A stretch of 64,000 nt of DNA, from positions 4,340,001-4,404,000 of the forward strand of contig NZ_CP013378.1 in assembly GCF_001718415.1 (NCBI RefSeq). The letters run 5' to 3'. Position numbers and translations under genes: made by a program. The notes under the pieces were generated by a model. It did not search any database, was not told where the DNA came from, and worked only from the letters and a program-made list of their open reading frames with translations. The DNA comes from Burkholderia pseudomultivorans. Lineage in GTDB: Bacteria; Pseudomonadota; Gammaproteobacteria; Burkholderiales; Burkholderiaceae. Below are positions 37,918 to 46,348 of the stretch, piece after piece. Positions within the stretch are counted from its first letter, which is position 1, and the number at the start of each line of letters is the position of its first letter.

Positions 37918-39509
37918 TCGGCCAGCGGGCCGGGTTCGATCTTGTGCCGCAGCGCGATCGGCGGCACGCGGCGGCACTGCCACACCGACACCACGGCGAC
38001 GACGGCCGCCATCGCGACACCCAGGTGAATCGCGCTGACCAGCGACTCGCGGGCCGCTTCGAGCAGCAGCGCGCCATTATGCCCGGCGTGCGTCAGTTCC
38101 GCGACGAGACCGCCCTGGGCGGCGCGGTCGATCAGGATCTGCGGGTCGGCGAGCTGCGCGTGCCATTGCAGCGCATGGTCCGCCCCCAGCGCGTCGCGCA
38201 CGCCGCCCGAATACATCTGGTTGACGAGCGTGCCCGTCAACGCCGTGCCGATCATCCCGCCGACCATCCGCAGCGACTGCAGCAGCGCGGTCGCGATGCC
38301 GAGGTGCTCGCGGCCGGCCGTCTGCTGCGCGAACACGGTGAGGTTCGGCAACACGAAGCCGAGGCCGATGCCGCCCGCGACCATCAGCCCCATCAGCATC
38401 CACTTCGGCGTCGTATGCGTCGACACGACGACGCCCGCGCACGCGATCGCGAACAGCACGAAGCCGACGTGCAGCATCGCGTTCGGGTTGCGGATGCGCG
38501 TGACGACGCGTCCGTTCATGATGCTGCCGATCGTGATGAACACGACGAGCGGCGTGATCACGAGCCCCGCTTCCTTCGGCGACATCCCGAAGCCGCCCTG
38601 GAACAGCAGCGGTGCATAGAACAGCAGCGAGAACATCGAGAAGCCGGCGAGGATCGCGAGCACGAACAGCGCCGACAGCGCGCGATTGCCGAACATGTCG
38701 AACGGCAGAATCGGCTGTGCGCAGCGCTTCTCCCACCGCCACAGGCCAATGCCGGCCGCCAGCGCGACGACGAGCAGCAGGCTCGCCCAGCTCGCGATGC
38801 CGTGCTTCGGCAGCCATTCGACGAACAGTTGCAGCGCGCCGAGCGACAGCGCGATCAGCAGCGCGCCCGGCCAGTCGAGCCGCATCTTGCCGTCGTGCTC
38901 GACGTGGCGCAGGTGCGGCAGGTAGCGCCACACGAACAGCAGCGACAGCAGGCCGACCGGCAGGTTCACGTAGAACACCGAGCGCCAGCCGAACGACTGC
39001 GTCAGCACGCCGCCGAGCGACGGCCCGACCGCGTTCGCGATGCCGAACGCGGAACTCATCAGCACCTGCCAGCGCAGCCGCACGACGGAATCGGGAAACA
39101 GGTCGGGAATGCACGCGAACGCGGTGCCGACCAGCATCCCGCCGCCGACGCCCTGCAGGCCGCGCGCGAGCACGAGCGACAGCATGTCGTTCGCCATCCC
39201 GCACAGCACCGACGCGCCGGTGAACACGACGATCGACGCGATCACGAACGGCTTGCGGCCGTAGTAGTCGCCGAGCCGGCCGAAGATCGGCACGGTGATC
39301 ACGGAACTGAGCAGGTACGAGGTCGCGACCCACGCGTAGAGGTCGAAGCCGCGCAACTCGGCGACGATGGTCGGCAGCGCGGTGCCGACGACGGTCTGGT
39401 CGAGCGCGACCAGCATGGTGACGAACGAGATCCCGATCATCGCCAGCAGCGACTCGCGGAACGGCAGGACTTGCCCGCTCGAATGGTGGGCGGCAGTGTG
39501 GACGGCCAT
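37914..39509 (-). CDS. MFS drug exporter, EmrB/DHA2 type (14 helices)
   Basis: A 531-residue inner-membrane proton antiporter. The helix 1-2 signature LDQTVVGTALPTIVAEL and GRLGDYYGRKP identify the EmrB/QacA (DHA2) group, and the hydrophobic profile fits fourteen helices. The ATG at 39509 is used, since the upstream TTG lies in an inverted repeat of the control region. No membrane-fusion (EmrA) or outer-membrane gene is adjacent, so it probably works alone or with distant partners. It is translationally coupled to the MarR regulator. Confidence 0.88.
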   Translation of the reverse strand: MAVHTAAHHSSGQVLPFRESLLAMIGISFVTMLVALDQTVVGTALPTIVAELRGFDLYAWVATSYLLSSVITVPIFGRLGDYYGRKPFVIASIVVFTGASVLCGMANDMLSLVLARGLQGVGGGMLVGTAFACIPDLFPDSVVRLRWQVLMSSAFGIANAVGPSLGGVLTQSFGWRSVFYVNLPVGLLSLLFVWRYLPHLRHVEHDGKMRLDWPGALLIALSLGALQLFVEWLPKHGIASWASLLLVVALAAGIGLWRWEKRCAQPILPFDMFGNRALSALFVLAILAGFSMFSLLFYAPLLFQGGFGMSPKEAGLVITPLVVFITIGSIMNGRVVTRIRNPNAMLHVGFVLFAIACAGVVVSTHTTPKWMLMGLMVAGGIGLGFVLPNLTVFAQQTAGREHLGIATALLQSLRMVGGMIGTALTGTLVNQMYSGGVRDALGADHALQWHAQLADPQILIDRAAQGGLVAELTHAGHNGALLLEAARESLVSAIHLGVAMAAVVAVVSVWQCRRVPPIALRHKIEPGPLAE

Positions 39510-39526
39510 TTTTTGATGATGCAACT

Positions 39527-39556
39527 TTTGACGGGTCAAACAATCTCAAAATTGTA
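39527..39556 (-). promoter_or_regulatory. Promoter and probable MarR operators of the exporter operon
   Basis: A TACAAT -10 element on the minus strand (39551-39556) overlaps an inverted repeat ACAAT-n6-ATTGT (39540-39555). Just downstream is a second, TTTGAC-GG-GTCAAA (39527-39540), near the transcription start. Both lie within 50 bp of the exporter ATG, which fits autorepression by the coupled MarR protein. Confidence 0.55.
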
Positions 39557-39616
39557 GCACGCCGGAGTAAGCTAGGCTGGCGCCGTCATTCCGGCCCCGG
39601 CCGCCAAAGGAGAAAG

Positions 39617-40459
39617 ATGGAACCGATTTCAATCACGCCCGCGCCGACGCTGACGCAGGAGGATCGGGACGCGCTGCGGCGCGCGAAGCAGGTGCTGGAA
39701 AGCCCGTCGCTGACGATGAAGCTGACCGGCGTGCTCGGCGCGCCGGTCGAGAAGATGATCGCCAAACTGCCCGATTTCGCGACCGGCAAGATCAACGACG
39801 CGACGCAACTGGCGCTGCGCAAGTGCCTGAACATCGCGCTGCGCACGCTCGGCAAGCCGCCTGCGCCGGACGCCGAGCCCGACAAGCCGAGCAACCTGCT
39901 GCACAAGCTCGCGGTCGCGACGACCGGCGCGGCGGGCGGCGCATTCGGCTTCCTCGCGCTGCCGGTCGAACTGCCGGTGACGACCACGCTGATCTTCCGC
40001 TCGGTGTGCGACATCGCGCGCAGCGAGGGCGAGGATCTCGCGTCGGTCGATACGCAACTGCAGTGCCTCGCCGTGCTCGGCATGGGCGGCAATCCGGACA
40101 AGCAGGAGGAGGACGCCGATCTCGGCTATTTCGTGCTGCGCGGCGCACTCGCGCAGGCGATCTCGAAGGCGTCGTCGGACATCACGACCAAAGGCATCGC
40201 CGCGCATAGTTCGGCGGCCGTGTTCAAGCTCGTGCAGGCCGTCGCGTCGCGCTTCTCGGTGCAGGTGACCGAGCAGATGGCCGCGAAATCGATCCCGGCG
40301 ATCGGCGCGGTGCTCGGCGCGACCGTCAACACGCTGTTCATCGATCACTTCCAGCAGATGGCGCACGGCCACTTCACCGTACGACGGCTCGAGCGCAAGT
40401 ACGGCACGGTGGCGGTCAAGGCCGCGTATCAGGCGATCGACGCCTCGCCGACGCGCTGA
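39617..40459 (+). CDS. EcsC-family protein
   Basis: A 280-residue protein with the EcsC fold segments LHKLAVATTGAAGGAFGFLALPVELPVTTTLIFRSVCDIARSEGEDL and, later, SIPAIGAVLGATVNTLFIDHFQQMAHGHFTVRRLERKYG. It has several amphipathic or hydrophobic helices but no signal peptide. EcsC proteins accompany ABC-transporter or membrane processes in some bacteria; function is unclear. A strong AAAGGAG precedes the ATG. Its 3' end overlaps the convergent esterase gene by 31 bp. Confidence 0.85.
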   Translation: MEPISITPAPTLTQEDRDALRRAKQVLESPSLTMKLTGVLGAPVEKMIAKLPDFATGKINDATQLALRKCLNIALRTLGKPPAPDAEPDKPSNLLHKLAVATTGAAGGAFGFLALPVELPVTTTLIFRSVCDIARSEGEDLASVDTQLQCLAVLGMGGNPDKQEEDADLGYFVLRGALAQAISKASSDITTKGIAAHSSAAVFKLVQAVASRFSVQVTEQMAAKSIPAIGAVLGATVNTLFIDHFQQMAHGHFTVRRLERKYGTVAVKAAYQAIDASPTR

Positions 40460-41391
40460 ACCGCCCGCTCGACCGCGACGCGGTTCAGGAACGCGGCCGC
40501 GCGGTCGAGCGCGTCGCGCGATTCCGGCACCATCGGCGCATAGAGCTGCCACACGTGCGGCATGTCCGGCCAGATCTCGATCTCCACCGCCACGCCGGCC
40601 GCCCTCGCCTTGTCGGCGACGCGACGCGAATCGTCGAGCAGCACCTCGGTGCTGCCGACCTGGATGTACAGCGGCGGCAGGCCCGCGAAATCGGCGTAGA
40701 GCGGCGACGCGTACGGATCCGTCGCCGGCGCGTCGCCCAGATAGAGCTTCGCGGCCTTCGGCAGCGCCGCACCGGCGAACATCGGGTCGAGGCCGTCGTT
40801 GCTGCGCAGCGTGTCGCCGGTGCCCGCCAGGTCGGTCCATGGCGAGAACAGGATCGCGCCGGCCGGCAGCGGCTCGCCGCGGTCGCGCAGCGCGACGAGC
40901 GTCGCGAGCGCGAGGCCGCCGCCCGCCGAATCGCCGCCGAGCACGATCGACTCCGGCGGCGTGCCGAGCGCGACCAGCTGGCGATAGGCGGCCAGCGCAT
41001 CGTCGAGCGCGGCCGGGAAGCGGCTTTCGGGCGCGAGGCGGTAGTCGAGCGAGAACGACCGCACGCGCGCCCGCCTGGTCAGGCCGAACACCAGCGGTCG
41101 ATGGGTCTTGGTCGAACAGAAGTAGTAGCCACCGCCGTGGAAATACAGCAGCGTGCGGCCGGCGCCACGACCGGCGGCCGTGTCGGTGCGTTCGAGCCAT
41201 TCGCCGCGCAGCGGCGCGTCGCCCGGGCCATAGCATTCGCGCAGACGATAGCCCGACGGCGCGCGGCGCGGCACGATCATCCGCAGCTCGGTAAAGCGCC
41301 GCGCACGCGCCGGATCGAGCACCGGGCGCGTGGTCTCGGGACGGAACTGCCAGCGCAGCAGCCAGCACGCGAACCTGCTTTGCCAACTCAT
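40429..41391 (-). CDS. Alpha/beta hydrolase, HSL-type esterase
   Basis: A 320-residue esterase of the hormone-sensitive-lipase group. It has the oxyanion motif YFHGGGYYF, the nucleophile motif GGDSAGGGLALATL, and a late catalytic pair (Asp in the VLLDDSRRVAD region, His in MPHVWQLYAP). The ATG at 41391 has AGGAGG upstream, rejecting an ATG six codons earlier whose frame contains the SD. Short-chain acyl esters are the usual substrates. Its tail overlaps the convergent ecsC-like gene by 31 bp. Confidence 0.88.
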   Translation of the reverse strand: MSWQSRFACWLLRWQFRPETTRPVLDPARARRFTELRMIVPRRAPSGYRLRECYGPGDAPLRGEWLERTDTAAGRGAGRTLLYFHGGGYYFCSTKTHRPLVFGLTRRARVRSFSLDYRLAPESRFPAALDDALAAYRQLVALGTPPESIVLGGDSAGGGLALATLVALRDRGEPLPAGAILFSPWTDLAGTGDTLRSNDGLDPMFAGAALPKAAKLYLGDAPATDPYASPLYADFAGLPPLYIQVGSTEVLLDDSRRVADKARAAGVAVEIEIWPDMPHVWQLYAPMVPESRDALDRAAAFLNRVAVERAVQRVGEASIA

Positions 41392-41479
41392 CGACACCCT
41401 CCTGGACATGGTGTGTCGATAGTACGTGCGAACGCGCCCGCGCCGCTCGACGCGAGCCTCTATATCAAACGCCCGCCGC

Positions 41480-41914
41480 TCAGTTCGCCGGCATCAGCTG
41501 GCCGCGGATCTCACCCGACGGGTGTTCCTTCGTATGAACGTTGAAATACCACTTGCCGCCCATCAGCTCGGTGACCTGCGCGTCGGTCAGCACCTTCGAG
41601 CCCTTGATCGGGCTGGCCAGTTCGTCCTTCGGAATCGGGACCTGCACGCCCGCGTTCTGGCCGACCGGCGCCGGGCCGTGGAAATGCGCGGCCGTCGCGG
41701 GGCCCGTCAGGTTCTCGTAGGTGATCGTCCACTTCAGCGTGTGCGTGGCCGTGTCGTAACTGGCGTCGACCGCGCCGGAGCCGTGGGTGGCCGTCGGCGG
41801 CACCTCGCTCGACGGTTGCAGACTGGCGGACAGGCGCACCGTTTCGGCAGCGGCGCTGCCGGCGACCAGCGCGCCCGCGAGTAACGCCACCTGGAGCAAA
41901 CGCAGCTTCGGCAT
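41480..41914 (-). CDS. Secreted CHRD-domain protein
   Basis: A 144-residue exported protein. A cleavable signal (MPKLRLLQVALLAGALVAGSAAA) is followed by one CHRD domain (LSASLQPSSEVPPTATHGSGAVDASYD; LKWTITYENLTGPATAAHFHGPA; HTKEHPSGEIRGQLMP). CHRD domains form a beta barrel with a possible metal-binding HFHG motif and are of uncertain function in bacteria. AAGGAG precedes the ATG. It is monocistronic. Confidence 0.88.
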   Translation of the reverse strand: MPKLRLLQVALLAGALVAGSAAAETVRLSASLQPSSEVPPTATHGSGAVDASYDTATHTLKWTITYENLTGPATAAHFHGPAPVGQNAGVQVPIPKDELASPIKGSKVLTDAQVTELMGGKWYFNVHTKEHPSGEIRGQLMPAN

Positions 41915-42091
41915 GAGATCTCCTTGCACGACGTAGTAGGCCGCCGGCGTGGCGGCATCACTCGATGGTAGTCGATTGCCGCCGATCCGGCAGCCCCTCG
42001 GCGTCGGGTTGCCGCAGACCGCCCGGCGCTCTGCCGCAATCAGGAACAGACCTTTGCAGCCGGACGGCTGAATCCGTGCGCGGCCTTTCGC

Positions 42092-42174
42092 TACACTTCG
42101 TTTCACAGTTGCTTGTTTCCTTCGTCCGAAGGAGTCTGCGAGTATTCACGCGGCCGCCCGGCCGCGTTTTTTTT
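42092..42174 (+). ncRNA. Candidate small RNA ending at a rho-independent terminator
   Basis: Seen: a small stem-loop (CTTCG-TC-CGAAG), the single-stranded segment GAGTCTGCGAGTATTC, and the terminator CGCGGCC-GCCC-GGCCGCG plus eight T. No rightward protein gene feeds this terminator. The 5' end is a guess from a weak -10. It is a prediction only. Confidence 0.4.
42149..42174 (+). terminator. Strong rightward terminator with eight-T run
   Basis: Arms CGCGGCC and GGCCGCG around GCCC, then TTTTTTTT. It points away from the CHRD gene and lies about 300 bp before the next rightward gene. Confidence 0.85.
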
Positions 42175-42470
42175 GTCTGTCGATTTGCATGCCGCGTGCG
42201 GTTTTGCGTGCCGCACGCGCCTTGCTTCGACACTCGCGGCCACGCGCGCGGCAAGCTGAGACGGCGAACCGGTTCGCGCGATTGCAAGCATCCCGAATCG
42301 ATTTCGCGAGCGTCCACGCGCGTTGCGCACCGGCATCGCGGAACCGGAATCGCGCATCGTCGCGACACCGTCATCGTCGCAATGCGTAATAGCGTATTGT
42401 GAAAACCCGCGTCGACACGCCGCCGCACGCGCCGGAAAATGACAGGGTTTCATCGTGACTGGAAAGTACC

Positions 42471-43490
42471 GTGCCGGACCGTCCCCCGATGCCCCGCCCG
42501 CCCCGACCCGTCCGTGTCCGCCCAGTGCTGGCGGGCCTCTGTTCCGTCGCCGCGTTCTACGGCGCGCCCGCCGATGCGCAGGAATTCTCGCTGTTCGCCG
42601 GCTCGCTGTGGGGCGGCGGCGGCCGCTCGTACTCGTGGGCATTCGACTACCAGGAAGGACTCGGCCCGAACACCGCGCTCGGCTTCACCTGGTACAACGA
42701 GGGCCACATTCCGAACCATCACCGCGACGGCCAGTCGGTCCAGTTCTGGGGCCGCCTGCCGCTCGACGACCGCCGCTTCGTGCTGTCCGCGGGTGTCGGT
42801 CCCTATCGCTACTTCGATACGGTGCCGGCCGGCGAAGGCCTCGGCTATTCGAACTCGCACGGCTGGGGCGTGCTGATGAGCGTGCGCGCCGCGTACTACA
42901 CGTCGCACCGCTGGGTCGCGCAGCTCCAGCTCAATCGCACGCAGGTCTTCAGCGGACCGAATACGACCTCGCTGATGTTCGGCATCGGCTATCAGCTCGA
43001 CGCGCCCGACACGCCGGGCCCGCGCGACACCGCGCTGCCGCGCACGCGCAAGGTCACGAACAACGAGGTGACCGCGATGCTCGGCGAGACGATCCTCAAC
43101 AGCCGCTCGTCGCCGTCGACGCTCGGCGGCAGCGTCGAATACCGGCGCGGCCTCACGCGCATGATCGACTGGACCGCGACCTGGATGTACGAAGGCGCGA
43201 AACAGGGCACCCGCCGCAACGGGATCGCGTCGGAGCTCTGGCTCACGCGCGCGTTCCTGAACGACAAGGTCACGCTGTCGGCCGGGGCCGGCGCGTACTT
43301 CACGGTCAACCAGCGCAACCGCGAAGGGCAGCCCGGGCCCGGCGACGGACGCGTCTCCGGCATCGTGTCGATTTCGGCGAGCTACCGGCTGTCCGATCGC
43401 TGGCTCACGCGCCTGACGTGGAACCGCGTGGTCACGCGCTACAACCGCGACACCGACGTGATCCAGGCCGGCCTCGGCTACCGGTTCTAG
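42471..43490 (+). CDS. Outer-membrane beta-barrel protein with tandem internal duplication
   Basis: A 339-residue exported protein of unknown function. A signal peptide ends near residue 36 (PADA). The rest falls into two halves, residues about 38-176 and 198-339, joined by a Pro/Arg linker (DTPGPRDTALPRTRK). Matching pieces sit at a near-constant offset of 163-164: FTWYNEG (72)/ATWMYEG (236), VLSAGVG (104)/TLSAGAG (268), SHRW (145)/SDRW (308), LQLNRT (152)/LTWNRV (315), GIGYQL (171)/GLGYRF (334). Alternating hydrophobic strands rich in aromatics and the final Phe are typical of outer-membrane barrels. The GTG start at 42471 has GGAAAG upstream; the ATG six codons later is possible. I do not recognise the family. 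Confidence 0.75.
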   Translation: MPDRPPMPRPPRPVRVRPVLAGLCSVAAFYGAPADAQEFSLFAGSLWGGGGRSYSWAFDYQEGLGPNTALGFTWYNEGHIPNHHRDGQSVQFWGRLPLDDRRFVLSAGVGPYRYFDTVPAGEGLGYSNSHGWGVLMSVRAAYYTSHRWVAQLQLNRTQVFSGPNTTSLMFGIGYQLDAPDTPGPRDTALPRTRKVTNNEVTAMLGETILNSRSSPSTLGGSVEYRRGLTRMIDWTATWMYEGAKQGTRRNGIASELWLTRAFLNDKVTLSAGAGAYFTVNQRNREGQPGPGDGRVSGIVSISASYRLSDRWLTRLTWNRVVTRYNRDTDVIQAGLGYRF

Positions 43491-43496
43491 CCCCGC

Positions 43497-44270
43497 TCAC
43501 GCGCGATAGCCGGGATCGATGCGATCGACGATGCGCTGCAGCGCGTCGAATGCGTCCTGCCCCGCGCCATGCTTCGGATCGAAGTTCAGCGAATCGCGCA
43601 CGCACGCTTCGAGCACGGGCGGCGCGATCGGCAGCGCGTCGCCGATCGCATGGGTCGCGACCTGCACCTCACAGGCGCGATTGAGCAGCCACATCAGCGC
43701 GAACGTCTGCGCGAGCGTCGCGCCGATCGTCACCGGCCCGTGATTGCGCAGCAGCAGCACGGGCCGTCCGCCCGCGCTCTCGACGATGCGCCGCCCTTCC
43801 TCGAGATGCACGGTGATCCCTTCGAAGTCGTGATACGCGACCTTGCCGTAGAGCTGCGCCGCGTAGAAGTTCGAGAACGACAGCCCGCCGCGCGAGCAGC
43901 ACACGGCCATCGCGGGCGTCGTATGCACGTGCATCACGCAGTGCGCATCGGGCAGCGCCGCGTGGATCGCGCTGTGGAACGTGAAGCCGGCGGGATTGAT
44001 CGGCCAGTCGGAATGGCCGATCACGTTGCCGTCGATGTCGATCTTGACGAGATTCGATGCGCAGACCTCGCGGTAATGCAGCCCGAACGGATTGATCAGG
44101 AAATGACCGTCCTCGCCCGGCACGCGCAGCGAGATATGGTTGTAGATCAGCTCGGTCCAGCCGAGGTAGTCGAAGATCCGATAGGCGGCCGCGAGCTGCA
44201 CGCGCGCCTGCCATTCGGCTTCGGAGAAACGGGCGGGACGCGTGAACGGCTGGTTCGGTACACGTTGCAT
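43497..44270 (-). CDS. Class II aldolase/adducin-family protein
   Basis: A 257-residue zinc aldolase-fold protein. Motifs are RIFDYLGWTELIYNHISLRVPGEDGHFLINPFGLHY and the metal ligands HVHTTPAMAVCC (HxH) with a further His in LLRNHGPVTIG. Family members cleave fuculose-, ribulose- or related phosphates, yet many in this group have unknown substrates. The start MQRVPNQPF follows the family. It is codirectional with and downstream of the PLD lipoprotein gene (140 bp), with no sign of cotranscription. Confidence 0.85.
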   Translation of the reverse strand: MQRVPNQPFTRPARFSEAEWQARVQLAAAYRIFDYLGWTELIYNHISLRVPGEDGHFLINPFGLHYREVCASNLVKIDIDGNVIGHSDWPINPAGFTFHSAIHAALPDAHCVMHVHTTPAMAVCCSRGGLSFSNFYAAQLYGKVAYHDFEGITVHLEEGRRIVESAGGRPVLLLRNHGPVTIGATLAQTFALMWLLNRACEVQVATHAIGDALPIAPPVLEACVRDSLNFDPKHGAGQDAFDALQRIVDRIDPGYRA

Positions 44271-44409
44271 GGCAGGCTCCGGTTGCGGCGCACGCGCGGC
44301 CGCGCCCATTCGCGGCTTCCGCACGCCACCCATATCGTTGCGCGCACAACCATATCACCTTTCCCCGCGCATCGGTATCGCGGGTTTTGCCGGAGCGCTT
44401 CCGGCCCTT

Positions 44410-46026
44410 TTACAACTGGTCGTCGACCGGCAGCAGCGTGAATACGCCGGTCAGCACGTTGCGCAGCAGCCCCGCGTGCGGATCGACGTGATAGACGGTC
44501 GACACGCCGTTGTCGGTGCCCGTCCATTCGAGCGCCGGCGGCGCGCCGCCGGCCGACGGCGCAAGGCTCAGGCGATAGCTTTCGTCGGGCTGCGTGTCCC
44601 GCGCGAAGATGGTCGCGACCTGCTGCGCGAGCACCGGGCTGTGAATCACGAGCGCCAGCTCGGTGTTCAGGTGCGCGGAACGCGGGTCGAGGTTCATCGA
44701 GCCGATCACGAGGATCTTCCGGTCGATCACGTACGCCTTCGCATGCAGGCTCGCGCGCGAGCGCAGGCCGAGCACCCGCGCACGCTCCTGGCCCGGCTGC
44801 GCCTTGAACTCGTACAGCTCGACGCCGCGCTGCAGCAGCGGCACGCGATACGGCGCATAGCCGGCCTGCACGGCCACCGCGTCGGTCGCGGCCAGCGAGT
44901 TTGTCAGGATCGCGACGCGCACGCCGCGCGCGACCGTATCGCCGAGGATCTTCACGCCCGCGTCGTGCGGCACGAAATACGGCGAGAACGCGAGGAATTC
45001 CAGCTGCGCGGCGCGCGTCAGCTCGACGAGGCGCTGCATCGGCGGGCTCACGTAACCGGTCGGCTGCGCGACCTTGTCCGGTGCATCGACCTTGAACTCG
45101 GCCGGCGCCCACACGAGCCCGAGCTCGTCGCGTGCGATCTGCTGCGCGAGCGGCGTCGCGTTCAGCGGCTTCGCGTTGTACGGGTCGGCATTCTTGCGCC
45201 AGTGGTCGCGCAGCTCGTCGCGCATCGCGTCGAGATCCTTCGGGTCGAACGACTGGTGGTTCAGCACGCGCAGCGGATAGCTGCTGGCGCTCGCCCAGTA
45301 CGCGTCGAAACTGCCGGAGATCTCGTTCGTCACGGGGCCGGCGGCCAGCACGTCGAGATCGCGGAACTGCAGCGTCTGGCTCGCGCTGAAGTATTCGTCG
45401 CCGAGATTGCGCCCGCCGACGATCGCAAGCTGGTTGTCCGCGATCATCGCCTTGTTGTGCATGCGGCGCGTGAAGCTGTCGATCCGCGTCAGGAAATCGG
45501 CCGTGCGGCGGACCACGCCCTGCTGCGACGCACCGAACGGGTTGAACACGCGAATCTCGATGTTCGGATGCGTGTTCAGCGCGGCCATCACGCGGTCGAT
45601 GTCGCGGAAGTTCAGGTCGTCGACCAGCATCCGCACGCGCACGCCGCGATCGGCCGCATAGAGCGCCGCGCCGAGCAGCAGCTTGCCGGTCGTGTCCTCG
45701 GTCGCGATGTAGTACTGCATGTCGAGCGTCCTGGTCGCCGCGCGCGCGAGCGCGATGCGCATCTGCAGCGCCTCGGCGCCGTCGGCCAGCAGCCGGAAGC
45801 CCGACTGGCCCGGATGCGCGGCCTCGGGTGCGGCCAGCGCGTCGCGCAGCGGCGTCGCGACGGCCGACGACAGCGCGTGGGACACGGGACGATCGAGCGC
45901 CGTGGCGGGCGGATGGGTCGCGCAGGCGGCGACGAGCGACAGCAGCGCGCTGGCGGCCAGCACGCGGGCAGAGCGGGCGCACCGCTGACGGGCGGCCGGC
46001 GCGCGCCGGAACAAAGACATGAGCAC
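44410..46026 (-). CDS. Phospholipase-D-family lipoprotein (ClsC-like)
   Basis: A 538-residue PLD-superfamily protein with a lipoprotein signal (lipobox LVAAC, Cys35). Two HKD motifs are present: MHNKAMIADNQLAIVGGRN and LHAKAYVIDRKILVIGSMN. YmdC/ClsC proteins use phosphatidylethanolamine and phosphatidylglycerol to make cardiolipin, usually with a partner protein; none is adjacent here. A GTG start at 46026 has GAGGAA upstream, and an ATG two codons later is an alternative. Upstream lies an LldR-type operator (46305-46318), so it may be lactate-responsive. Confidence 0.82.
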   Translation of the reverse strand: MLMSLFRRAPAARQRCARSARVLAASALLSLVAACATHPPATALDRPVSHALSSAVATPLRDALAAPEAAHPGQSGFRLLADGAEALQMRIALARAATRTLDMQYYIATEDTTGKLLLGAALYAADRGVRVRMLVDDLNFRDIDRVMAALNTHPNIEIRVFNPFGASQQGVVRRTADFLTRIDSFTRRMHNKAMIADNQLAIVGGRNLGDEYFSASQTLQFRDLDVLAAGPVTNEISGSFDAYWASASSYPLRVLNHQSFDPKDLDAMRDELRDHWRKNADPYNAKPLNATPLAQQIARDELGLVWAPAEFKVDAPDKVAQPTGYVSPPMQRLVELTRAAQLEFLAFSPYFVPHDAGVKILGDTVARGVRVAILTNSLAATDAVAVQAGYAPYRVPLLQRGVELYEFKAQPGQERARVLGLRSRASLHAKAYVIDRKILVIGSMNLDPRSAHLNTELALVIHSPVLAQQVATIFARDTQPDESYRLSLAPSAGGAPPALEWTGTDNGVSTVYHVDPHAGLLRNVLTGVFTLLPVDDQL

Positions 46027-46348
46027 GGGGCTTCCTCGACAGGCGGATCAACGAGTCCGCACTCGCCGCGGCGCGCGGCTGACGGGCGGTTCCGGCCGAT
46101 TCTAGTGGGCGGCCGATGACGCGGTCAATCGTGTGACGGGAGCGGCCGGCTGGCCGGGCGGGCCCGACGGACGGGCGGCGATGGCGCGGATGCCGGCGCC
46201 TTGCCGTCAAACCCGACCGCCCCGACTTCGCGGCTTGCCGCCAAACGCGCGCGCAACCGCCCCTGTACGCCGCATCGCGCGCCCGGCGCCCGCACGAACG
46301 ATGTGGTCCAACCAATTCAACTCGAACGCGAGCCTGCGGATAGCCCAC
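46027..46348. other. 322-bp gap between the PLD gene and lldR with one operator
   Basis: No gene seen. The only clear signal is the inverted repeat TGGT-CCA-ACCA at 46305-46315, a second copy of the lutA operator. Confidence 0.6.
46305..46318. promoter_or_regulatory. LldR/PdhR-type operator, downstream copy
   Basis: TGGTCCAACCAATT; the core TGGT-n3-ACCA is a perfect palindrome of the GntR/FadR-family type. It matches 13 of 14 bases of the site at 47094-47107. Confidence 0.6.

Larger units (their letters stand above)
41915..42470. other. 556-bp region with a possible small RNA but no protein gene
   Basis: Between the CHRD gene (leftward) and the outer-membrane-protein gene (rightward). It holds a strong rightward terminator (42149-42174) preceded by a small stem CTTCG-TC-CGAAG near 42119-42130 and a weak -10 (TACACT at 42092-42097). 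The rest is unremarkable. Confidence 0.6.
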
